Below are positions 34,642 to 41,860 of a DNA stretch of 64,000 nucleotides, piece by piece. The position numbers were made by a program, and so were the translations under genes. Under the pieces are notes generated by a model that saw only the letters and a list, made by a program, of their open reading frames with translations, searched no databases and was not told where the DNA came from. Source of the stretch: Streptomyces sp. 150FB (GTDB lineage Bacteria > Actinomycetota > Actinomycetes > Streptomycetales > Streptomycetaceae); contig NZ_JTHL01000001.1 of assembly GCF_000818195.1 (NCBI RefSeq), positions 9,452,381 to 9,516,380 of the forward strand. Reading direction: 5' to 3'. The first letter of the stretch is position 1, and the number at the start of each line of letters is the position of its first letter.

Positions 34642-36021
34642 ATGAGCGAGACGGCCACGCCGGCGAAGCGGACCGGCCTCTCGGCCGCCCAACTCGCCGA
34701 CCGCATAACCGACCGCAGCGCGCGCGGAATCTCCACCGCCATGACCGACCTCATCCGCGCGGGCCTCCTCGTCCCCGGCGCCACACTCCCCACCGTCCGC
34801 GCGCTGGCCGGCCAACTCGGCGTCAGCGCGGGCACGGTCGCCGACGCCTGGGCCGTACTGCGACAGCACCGGATGATCAGCACACTGGGCCGGCGCGGCA
34901 GTGTGGTCAGCGGTCCGCCGACCGTCGCCCACCCCGTGCGCTTCGAGCGTGTCGGGGACTTCGGCGACCACCTGGCCCAGGACCTGGCGGTCGCCGCCCC
35001 CGACCCGGCGCTCCTGCCACCGCTGGAGGAGGCGCTGCTCGCCGGAGCCAGGACCCCCCGGCTGCACGACTACTCACGTACCGCCGTCACCGGCGCGCTG
35101 CTGGACGCCGTCAAGGACACCTGGCCGTTCCCTCCCGAGGCGTGGCTCGCGGTCGGCGGCGGCTTCGAGGGCGTCCATCTGCTGTGCCAGGCGCTGTTGG
35201 TGCCCGGCGACCGCGTGGCCGTGGAGGAACCCACGGCGGCGCGGCTGCTCGACATCCTGGACGCGCTGGGCGTACGCACACTGCCGGTGGCCTGCGACGA
35301 ACAGGGCCCCCTGCCCGCGTCGCTGGACGAGGCCCTGGCCGCGCGGCCCGCGCTGTTCCTGCACCAGCCGCGCGCCCAGACGCCGTGCGGATGGACGCTG
35401 ACCGGGCAGCGGGCGCTGGAGCTGGCCGCGGTCCTCGAAACCGCCCCCAACGTCGTGGTCCTGGAGGACGACGGCATCGGCCCGCTCGCCGTCACCCCCG
35501 CCGGCAGTATCGGCACCCACCTGCCCGGCCGTACGGTCGTGGTCCGCTCGTACTCCAAGGCGTACGGTCCCGATCTGCGCCTCGCCGTCATCGGCGGCCC
35601 GCGTGACGTGGTCGAGGGGGTCAGGGTGCTGCGCACGTACGGTACGGGCTGGACCAGCCGCATCCTCCAGGACACCCTGGCCCACCTGCTGACGTCCCCC
35701 GCCACCACGGCCCGGGTGCGCGAGGCCTCCCACCACTACGCGCTGCGCCGCGAGGGCCTCGCCCGCCGGCTCGCGGCGCGCGGGGTGGCGACCGGAAACC
35801 AGGACGGGCTGATGCTGTGGGTGCCGGTCGCGGACGAGAGCTCGGCGCTGGTCACCCTCGCGGCCCGGGGGGTGGCGGTCTCACCGGGGAGCCGTTTCTG
35901 CGTCACCTCGCTGCCTCCGCACGTGCGGGTGGCGACGGCCCGGCTGTCGGAGGACAAGACCGCTCTCGACGAGGTCGCCTCCCTCATCGCGCTGGCGGCC
36001 GGCACGGTCCGCGACTCCTGA
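34642..36021 (+). CDS. MocR-type GntR/aminotransferase-fold transcriptional regulator
   Basis: 459 residues. The winged HTH covers about 12-85 (SARGISTAMTDLIRAGLLVPGATLPTVRALAGQLGVSAGTVADAW). It is fused to a fold-type-I aminotransferase domain with the PLP lysine in SYSKAYGPDLRLAV and the phosphate-binding/aspartate segment VVLEDDGIGPLA. MocR proteins use PLP or its adducts to sense amino compounds and usually control divergent genes, here the decarboxylase-like/amidase/amino-acid importer operon. The internal ATG giving MSETATPAKRTGLS starts just before the HTH. Longer readings are AT-rich leader sequence. Confidence 0.87.
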   Translation: MSETATPAKRTGLSAAQLADRITDRSARGISTAMTDLIRAGLLVPGATLPTVRALAGQLGVSAGTVADAWAVLRQHRMISTLGRRGSVVSGPPTVAHPVRFERVGDFGDHLAQDLAVAAPDPALLPPLEEALLAGARTPRLHDYSRTAVTGALLDAVKDTWPFPPEAWLAVGGGFEGVHLLCQALLVPGDRVAVEEPTAARLLDILDALGVRTLPVACDEQGPLPASLDEALAARPALFLHQPRAQTPCGWTLTGQRALELAAVLETAPNVVVLEDDGIGPLAVTPAGSIGTHLPGRTVVVRSYSKAYGPDLRLAVIGGPRDVVEGVRVLRTYGTGWTSRILQDTLAHLLTSPATTARVREASHHYALRREGLARRLAARGVATGNQDGLMLWVPVADESSALVTLAARGVAVSPGSRFCVTSLPPHVRVATARLSEDKTALDEVASLIALAAGTVRDS

Positions 36022-36112
36022 CAGGAGCGGGAAAACCGATGGGGCAACGGGTTTGGGCCTCGGTACGATCACGCGACCGTACCCCGACCGCCGTGGTGAG
36101 GAACCCATCACT

Positions 36113-36754
36113 ATGCCCGTGCCCGCCGACCCGACCGTGCTCCACCCGATGCCGGAGCAGCCACGGGTGGTGCTGCTCAAACCCCTGGTGAAGTCCCCGC
36201 TGATCGAGGTGGGGGAGTACTCCTACTACGACGATCCCGACGACCCGACCGCGTTCGAGACGCGCAATGTGCTGCACCACTACGGGCCGGAGAAACTCGT
36301 CATCGGGAAGTTCTGCGCCCTGGGGACGGGGGTGCGGTTCATCATGAACGGCGCCAACCACCGTATGGACGGCCCCTCGACGTTCCCCTTCCCCATCATG
36401 GGCGGCTCCTGGTCCGACCACGGGGACCTGCTCGCGGGTCTGCCGACGCGGGGCGACACCGTCGTCGGCAACGACGTCTGGTTCGGCCACGACACGATGG
36501 TGATGCCCGGCGCACGGATCGGACACGGCGCGATCATCGGCTCCGGCGCTGTGGTCACCGGCGAGGTCCCCGACTACGGCATCGTCGGCGGCAACCCGGC
36601 CGGCCTCATCCGTATCCGCCACTGCGAGCGGGACGTGGCCCGGCTGCTCGCACTGGCGTGGTGGGACTGGCCGCCGGAGCACATCACCGCGCACGTACGG
36701 ACGATCATGTCGGGCAGCATCACCGACCTCGAAGCGGCGGCTCCGAACGCCTGA
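36113..36754 (+). CDS. Vat-family (streptogramin A) O-acetyltransferase
   Basis: 213-residue left-handed beta-helix (hexapeptide repeat) acetyltransferase. It has FETRNVLHHYGPEKLVIGKFCALG and the catalytic-His loop FIMNGANHRMDG. Repeats follow (VVGNDVWFGHDTMVMPGARIGHGAIIGSGAVV), ending IVGGNPAGLIR. Length and motifs match Vat xenobiotic acetyltransferases, which acetylate group A streptogramins with acetyl-CoA. Closely related CatB-type enzymes act on chloramphenicol. The ATG has a GAGG site about 12 nt upstream. It stands alone between the MocR gene and a hydrolase. Actual resistance spectrum unknown. Confidence 0.85.
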   Translation: MPVPADPTVLHPMPEQPRVVLLKPLVKSPLIEVGEYSYYDDPDDPTAFETRNVLHHYGPEKLVIGKFCALGTGVRFIMNGANHRMDGPSTFPFPIMGGSWSDHGDLLAGLPTRGDTVVGNDVWFGHDTMVMPGARIGHGAIIGSGAVVTGEVPDYGIVGGNPAGLIRIRHCERDVARLLALAWWDWPPEHITAHVRTIMSGSITDLEAAAPNA

Positions 36755-36816
36755 CCGTCCCCGGACGTACGGGCCACCCGAGACGACCCCTGCGCATCCC
36801 GACCGCGCGGCGGGGA

Positions 36817-37752
36817 TCAGGCGGCGGCCGACCGGGTCCTGTCGCCGAGACCGGCACGGAAGAAATCGGTCAGCTTCACCAGGGCAGGAGACACGTACTC
36901 GTCCTTGTCGTAGAGGTCGACATGGCTCGCGCCCTCGATCCAGTGCGATTCCTTCGGCTGCCGCGCGCTCTCGATCGCCTCCTCCGTCATCCACGACGTC
37001 ACGGCCTCCCGTCCGGCGATCATGAGCAGCGGGCGGGGCGCGATGAGACCGATGAAGCGGAACGCGTCGAAGGAGACGAGCCGGTCCACACTGTTCCAGG
37101 TGAGGGACGTCGCCGAGCGCGGGTGCTGTGCCCGGTCGGTGCGGTAGTACTCCCACCCCTCGAAGAGGTGCCGGCCGCCCGCACGGGCCTCCTCCTCCGT
37201 GGCGGGGAAGATCGGGAACGCCCCGACGCCCTCACCACCAGCCTCGGCGGTACGGGCGGCGGCGGCCGCGTCGAGCATGCCCCGGACGACCGCCGGGTCC
37301 TGCGTACCGTCGGCCCCCTTGCCGAACTGGCGGCCCATGTCGACGGCACTGACGGTCGCGACGGACCGGACGCGAGGATCGGTGGCCGCGGCGGAGACCA
37401 CATAGCCGCCGGAGGCACAGATGCCCAGCAGGCCGATACGGCCGGGGTCGACCTCGGGCCGGTTGCTGAGGAAGGACACGGCGGCCCTGAAATCCTCGAC
37501 GCGCTGTGCGGGGTCCTCGAGGTCGCGCGGCTCTCCCTCGCTCTCGCCCTGGTGGGCGGCGTCGAAGGCGAGGGCGACAAAGCCCGCGCGGGACAGCCGC
37601 TGCGCGTAGAGGCCGGCGGCCTGCTCCTTCACACCGCTGCCCGGATGCCCGACGACGACGGTCGCGCGCGGACCGGTCACGCCGTCGTCGGGGGTGTAGA
37701 GGTGGCCGGCGAGCATCAGGCCGGCGCTGCGGAACGTGACGTTCGATTTCAT
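36817..37752 (-). CDS. alpha/beta hydrolase (dienelactone-hydrolase/acetyl-esterase type)
   Basis: 311 residues. Oxyanion region VVVGHPGSGVKEQAAG, FDAAHQGESEG, nucleophile elbow GICASGGYV (G-x-C-x-S-G-G form), acid region IAPRPLLMIAGREAVTSWM and His in GASHVDLYDKDEY. No signal peptide, so cytoplasmic. The ATG giving MKSNVTFRSAG has a GGAG site 8 nt upstream. It is divergent from an XRE/MmyB-type regulator 203 bp away, a common pairing in streptomycetes in which the regulator controls the enzyme gene. Substrate unknown. Confidence 0.83.
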   Translation of the reverse strand: MKSNVTFRSAGLMLAGHLYTPDDGVTGPRATVVVGHPGSGVKEQAAGLYAQRLSRAGFVALAFDAAHQGESEGEPRDLEDPAQRVEDFRAAVSFLSNRPEVDPGRIGLLGICASGGYVVSAAATDPRVRSVATVSAVDMGRQFGKGADGTQDPAVVRGMLDAAAAARTAEAGGEGVGAFPIFPATEEEARAGGRHLFEGWEYYRTDRAQHPRSATSLTWNSVDRLVSFDAFRFIGLIAPRPLLMIAGREAVTSWMTEEAIESARQPKESHWIEGASHVDLYDKDEYVSPALVKLTDFFRAGLGDRTRSAAA

Positions 37753-37942
37753 GGAGTGATCTCCGGTTCTACGGTGGATACGGAGCCCGGCGCGATGGCC
37801 GGCCCCTGTCTCGGCCCTGCCGAGTGCGGGGCCCACCCGCAGACTCACACCCGCCACTCGCCCGGAAAAGAGACGGGTAATTGCCCGGGAACACGGCTTC
37901 GGGGGAAGAAACCTGCCCCCTCACACCGACCGGTCCTGTGCC

Positions 37943-37955
37943 TACCATGAGACAC
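37943..37955 (+). promoter_or_regulatory. candidate leaderless promoter of the XRE regulator gene
   Basis: TACCAT as a -10 element is followed by 7 nt and then the ATG of the regulator, a spacing typical of actinobacterial leaderless mRNAs. No ribosome site and no clear -35 are visible. Confidence 0.4.
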
Positions 37956-38840
37956 ATGAGCTCTTCACCGGGCCACCCGAACGAACTGGGCGACTTCCTC
38001 AAAGCACGCCGGGCCGACCTCACCCCCCGGGAGGTCGGGCTGCCCGACAACGGGACATCGCGCCGGGTACGCGGCCTGCGCCGGGAGGAGGTCGCCCAGA
38101 CGGCCGCCATCAGCGTCGACTACCTGACACGGCTCGAACAGGGCAGGGTGCGGGCCTCCGCCTCCGTACTCGTGACGCTCGCCCGGGCACTGCGCCTCGA
38201 CGACGACCAGCGGACCTACCTGTACGAACTGGCCGGCAAGGTCCCGGCGGGCCCGACGCGCAAGAGGGCCCAGCGAGTCCGTCCCGCGATGCGTAGGCTG
38301 CTGGACCAGCTCACGGAGACACCGGCGCTGGTGCTCGGCCGCCGTATGGACATCCTGGCGTGGAACGCCGGTGCGGCCGCGCTGTACACCGACTTCGCGA
38401 AGATCCCGGCGGACCGCCGGAACTACCTACGCCTCCTGTTCACGGATCCGGTGATGCGCGCCCTGCACCCCGAGTGGGCCGACGCGGCACGCACGGCGGT
38501 CGCCTCCCTCCGTATGGAGGCCGCCCGCGACCCGGAGGATCCCGAACTCGCCCTCCTCGTGGGTGAACTGTCCGTGCAGGACCCCGACTTCCGCACCTGG
38601 TGGGCCTCCCATCGGGTCACCAGCAGCAGCTACGGCACGAAGCACTACCACCACCCGCTCGTCGGCCCCCTCGTCCTCGACTGCGACACATGGGCGAGCC
38701 CCGACGGAAGCGAACAGCGCCTCATGGTACTGACGGCGGAACCGGGCACCCCGTCGTACGAAGCGCTGCGCATCCTCGCGTCCTGGACGGCCGAGGCGTC
38801 GCCGGACGACTCCAGGTACGAACGGAAGCATGGCCTCTGA
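37956..38840 (+). CDS. XRE-family regulator with MmyB-like ligand domain
   Basis: 294 residues. N-terminal XRE helix-turn-helix (GDFLKARRADLTPREVGL...VRGLRREEVAQTAAISVDYLTRLEQG) followed by the MmyB-type C-terminal domain (MDILAWNAGAAALY, NYLRLLFTDPVMRALHPEWADAARTAVASLR, FRTWWASHRV, LVLDCDTW). Such proteins often bind fatty-acid-like ligands and control a divergent oxidoreductase or hydrolase. An ATG 9 nt upstream is an alternative start. The chosen one fits a leaderless transcript. Confidence 0.87.
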   Translation: MSSSPGHPNELGDFLKARRADLTPREVGLPDNGTSRRVRGLRREEVAQTAAISVDYLTRLEQGRVRASASVLVTLARALRLDDDQRTYLYELAGKVPAGPTRKRAQRVRPAMRRLLDQLTETPALVLGRRMDILAWNAGAAALYTDFAKIPADRRNYLRLLFTDPVMRALHPEWADAARTAVASLRMEAARDPEDPELALLVGELSVQDPDFRTWWASHRVTSSSYGTKHYHHPLVGPLVLDCDTWASPDGSEQRLMVLTAEPGTPSYEALRILASWTAEASPDDSRYERKHGL

Positions 38841-39063
38841 GCTGCGAGATGCCGACCGTGCAGCTCCAGGGGTGGGAGTGCTGGGTTAATTGAGACGCAA
38901 TTCTTCTAAAGGGGCGGCGAGTTGGCGCTTCGGCCATGTGTTCCCGGAAGTTGGCTGCGGGCCGTGTGCAGTGTCGTTTCGGCGATGAATTCGCTGGACC
39001 ATGCGGGTGAGTTCGCGGCTGTAGGTCTGTCCCGGACGTACGGGGGTTGCCTAACTTCGCGTT

Positions 39064-39537
39064 GTGACCAAGAAATTCGTGTGGCGCGGTCTTCCCGCGT
39101 TCGCCCTCGCAGTCCTGCCCATCCTGGCCGCCGCTCCTGCCGCTGATGCCGTGGCGAGCCCCCCTACCGTCCAGAGCACTCAGTCCCAGAAGGCGCTGCG
39201 GAGCGACTCCCGCTTCTTCGCGCCCGCGACTCTCGGCAAGAACCAGGCGTGGACCTCCGGCAACGGCCGGGCGATCCTGCGTGTTCAGAGCGACGGCAAC
39301 GTCGTCCTCTACAAGAACAACCGTGCCGCCTGGCAGGCTCCGAACGTCTACCCCAACGCCGACCGCCTGGTCATGCAGGAGGACGGCAACCTCGTGGTCT
39401 ACAACAAGGCGGGCAAGGCGCTCTGGGCCGCCGGAACCTGGCAGAAGGGCCGCTACCTCGCCGTCCAGGACGACGGCAACGTCGTCGTCTACAACAAGTC
39501 CAACCAGCCGGTCTGGGCCACCAACACCGGCGACTGA
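39064..39537 (+). CDS. secreted bulb-type (mannose-binding) lectin-like protein
   Basis: 157-residue exported protein: signal peptide (about 1-32, ending PAADAVA) and one B-lectin beta-prism domain with three Q-x-D-x-N-x-V-x-Y sugar-binding motifs (QSDGNVVLY, QEDGNLVVY, QDDGNVVVY). All three sites look intact, so mannose or mannan binding is likely. Starts at GTG with no ribosome site. TAACTT 7 nt upstream could be a -10 for a leaderless message. Followed by a very strong terminator, so monocistronic. Confidence 0.85.
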   Translation: MTKKFVWRGLPAFALAVLPILAAAPAADAVASPPTVQSTQSQKALRSDSRFFAPATLGKNQAWTSGNGRAILRVQSDGNVVLYKNNRAAWQAPNVYPNADRLVMQEDGNLVVYNKAGKALWAAGTWQKGRYLAVQDDGNVVVYNKSNQPVWATNTGD

Positions 39538-39555
39538 CGGACATTCGCGGCGTAC

Positions 39556-39590
39556 GAACAGGGCCCGGACGGGTTGTCCGGGCCCTGTTC
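39556..39590 (+). terminator. 15-bp perfect hairpin after lectin gene
   Basis: GAACAGGGCCCGGAC and its exact complement around a 5-nt loop (GGGTT), 18 nt after the lectin stop codon. I-type terminator with TGCCTT after it. Confidence 0.8.
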
Positions 39591-39603
39591 TGCCTTCCGC
39601 GCC

Positions 39604-39801
39604 GAAAACGCGGCCACGGGAGATGCCTCTCCTGCCAGGACGGGCCATCAGGACGGGCAGATGCCCGCTGTACGGATGGACGCCGTCCGGGCGCTCGTTG
39701 AGCAGGGCCTCGCCGAAATCGACGAACGGCAACTCGGGCAGACCGAGCACGGGACCGATCCACCTGTTGGCCTCACTCATCCAGGTCGTGGCCCAACGCA
39801 T
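39604..39801 (-). pseudogene. remnant of a HAD-like/secretion-unrelated hypothetical gene
   Basis: From ATG 39801 the minus strand reads MRWATTWMSEANRWIGPVLG, then LPELPFVDFGEAL, resembling the middle of a streptomycete HAD-type hypothetical protein whose usual WAAGRPFVWVDDE continuation is missing. Sense then degrades (LPVLMARPGRRG) into the lectin terminator side. Probably a truncated fragment. The rest of the 360-bp interval to the MFS gene shows nothing else. Confidence 0.35.
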
Positions 39802-39898
39802 ATCGGTGGGGCCGCCGAAGGGGCCGGGGCCCGCCGCGGAGGGCGGGTCCCGGCGCGGCCTTCCCGCCTGATCTCGGGTCCCGGGCGGGCGTGAACCG

Positions 39899-41395
39899 CT
39901 ACGGCGTGGGCGCGGACTTGCGGATCGCGCTCCCCAGGGGCGGTGAGTGGTAACCGGTCGAGGTGCCGGCGAGCCAGCCTGCGAGGTCCGGCGGCTCCGG
40001 GCGGGCGCCGCCCAGCAGGAAGACACCGGGCAGGACGATCGCGGAGGCCCCGGTGAAGGCCAGCATGATCTCCACGGCGAGCTGGAAGCCGCCCGTGAAG
40101 CTGCCCTGGATAACGGCGAGATGCACCAGGACCGGACCGATCAGGAACGCGGCCTCGGAGCGCACCAGCTCGACGAGGGCGAATGTCGGGCCGAGCTGGG
40201 TCGAGTAGACGGAGAAACCGGCCAGGAACAGGCCCGGCACCACACCGGCGCCGGCTCCGTACCCCAGGAGGATCGCCACGATGGGGACGATGGTGGTCAC
40301 GTTCGACGGGGTCAGGGCCAGCAGCACCCCGGCGGCCGCCACGATGCTGAGGAGTCCGGACAGCGCCAGATAGGGGGTCAAGCGCGTGGACATGACCTTG
40401 CTGAACAGGATGGCGGACACCACGATGCCGCCGATCTCCGGTGCGATGAGCAGGCCGGTCTTCACCGGGGAGTAGCCGGAAACCTGGAGCATGTAGACCT
40501 CGACCAGCTCCAGCAGGGTGGTGAAGGCCGCGCCGACGACCATGGCGTTGAGTGTGCCGGTGACCGGCAGGGTGTTGCTGATGATCCGTACCGGCATCAG
40601 GGGTGTGGTCTTGACGTACTGACTCACCAGAAGGAGCATGCCGGCCAGGATGCCGACCACCACCGGTGCGATGAACTCCCAGTCGCTGAAGTTTCCGCGC
40701 GTCAGCCAGGAGACACCGAAGAACGGCAGAGCGGTGGCCGCGACGGCGAGTGGGATGGCGGTCCAGTCGAAGCGCGCGCCCTTGGCCGGTGGTTCGTTGG
40801 GTGCGAAGGCCATGGTTCCGACGGCCAGTCCGATCGCGGCCAGTACGGCGATGGAGGTGTACAGCAGGCGCCATCCGCTGTAGGTCCCGATCAGTCCGCC
40901 GATCACGGGCCCGGCGGTGACCATGCCGAAGAGTCCGATGCTGATGACGGCGGAGGTGGTCGGCAGTTGGTGGATGCCCTGGGTCAGGATCAGCGGCGGC
41001 AGCGCGAGGACGAGCAGCATGCCCGTGAACAGCCCCTGGAGGATCACGCCGGCCATGAACAGGCCGATCTCCCGGGCGCTCAGCGCCAGTACGGAACTCA
41101 CCACGAAACCGGATTCGCAGAAGATGTAGAGATGCCGCGCCGGGATTCGTTGGAAGAGGTCGGCCGCCGCCACCGCGCCGAACGCGTATCCGGCATTGGA
41201 GAGTCCGCTCGTGAGCTGGAGCTGGAAACGGCTGGCGCTCAGTTCTTCCATCAGTACGGGCTGGAACAGGGACAGCGCCGTCGTGAGGACCAGGAACGGG
41301 CTCAGCGCCAGCAGCGCGAGGGTGATCGCCGCCGCGTAGTTGCCGGCCAGCGGAAGACTGGTGAAGACGCGAGGCGTGAGAAAACGGGAATTGAT
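39899..41395 (-). CDS. MFS transporter (14-helix DHA2-like) with apparent ATC start
   Basis: Multidrug-type major facilitator. The first conventional start (ATG 41251) would give 450 residues but would delete helix 1. The open frame continues upstream and encodes a typical first helix (NYAAAITLALLALSPFLVLT and FQPVLMEELSASRF). No ATG, GTG or TTG occurs between the in-frame TGA at 41438-41440 and 41251. A GGAGG site lies 5 nt before an ATC codon at 41393-41395, giving a 498-residue protein. Motifs include AGYAFGAVAAADLFQRIPAR (loop 2-3), GPVIGGLIGTYSGWRLLYT (motif C) and 14-helix spacing. Probable drug or metabolite efflux. Divergent from the GH92 gene. Confidence 0.75.
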   Translation of the reverse strand: MNSRFLTPRVFTSLPLAGNYAAAITLALLALSPFLVLTTALSLFQPVLMEELSASRFQLQLTSGLSNAGYAFGAVAAADLFQRIPARHLYIFCESGFVVSSVLALSAREIGLFMAGVILQGLFTGMLLVLALPPLILTQGIHQLPTTSAVISIGLFGMVTAGPVIGGLIGTYSGWRLLYTSIAVLAAIGLAVGTMAFAPNEPPAKGARFDWTAIPLAVAATALPFFGVSWLTRGNFSDWEFIAPVVVGILAGMLLLVSQYVKTTPLMPVRIISNTLPVTGTLNAMVVGAAFTTLLELVEVYMLQVSGYSPVKTGLLIAPEIGGIVVSAILFSKVMSTRLTPYLALSGLLSIVAAAGVLLALTPSNVTTIVPIVAILLGYGAGAGVVPGLFLAGFSVYSTQLGPTFALVELVRSEAAFLIGPVLVHLAVIQGSFTGGFQLAVEIMLAFTGASAIVLPGVFLLGGARPEPPDLAGWLAGTSTGYHSPPLGSAIRKSAPTP

Positions 41396-41860
41396 GTTCG
41401 CCTCCGGGATGGTGGTGAGGGGAGGCGCACAGGCAGGTCACGCGCTCAGCGCAGAGATCTGCGGCGTCCTCGTGGTGCGACGCCCGAGGGCTGCCCAGGC
41501 CGCCGGCTCAGCGTACGATCCGCACCGCACGCGATCCCGAACTGACACGCCGTCAGGAGAAACCATCCGGCAGGTGCCGTCGCCGCCGTCCTTGGAGCCG
41601 GCCCCGCCGCAGGTGGTTGACAGAGCCGCGCGTGCGTAGCAACCTCGGTGCGCGTGGTGTCGGCGGCCCGAGGGACGCGATCCGACGGGTTCGCGAACTC
41701 ACGTATCCGCTGCTCCACGAGCGAGTCGCTGTTCCACAAGTCCGGTTTCCACAAGGTTCGGTCGCTTGAGGCAGCAGTCTGTCAGTAGCTTTTGACAACG
41801 TTGTCTTCTGTGAGGCTCGGCTGCTGGTACCGGGCGCGCCACGAAGGATGATGACTGCAC
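41396..41860. promoter_or_regulatory. intergenic region with LacI-type operator before GH92 gene
   Basis: No gene is supported. A perfect 12-bp palindrome GACAACGTTGTC (41794-41805) overlaps TTGACA (41792-41797), which could be the -35 of the GH92 promoter, an arrangement expected for a LacI-family repressor. No such regulator is encoded nearby. Confidence 0.55.
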
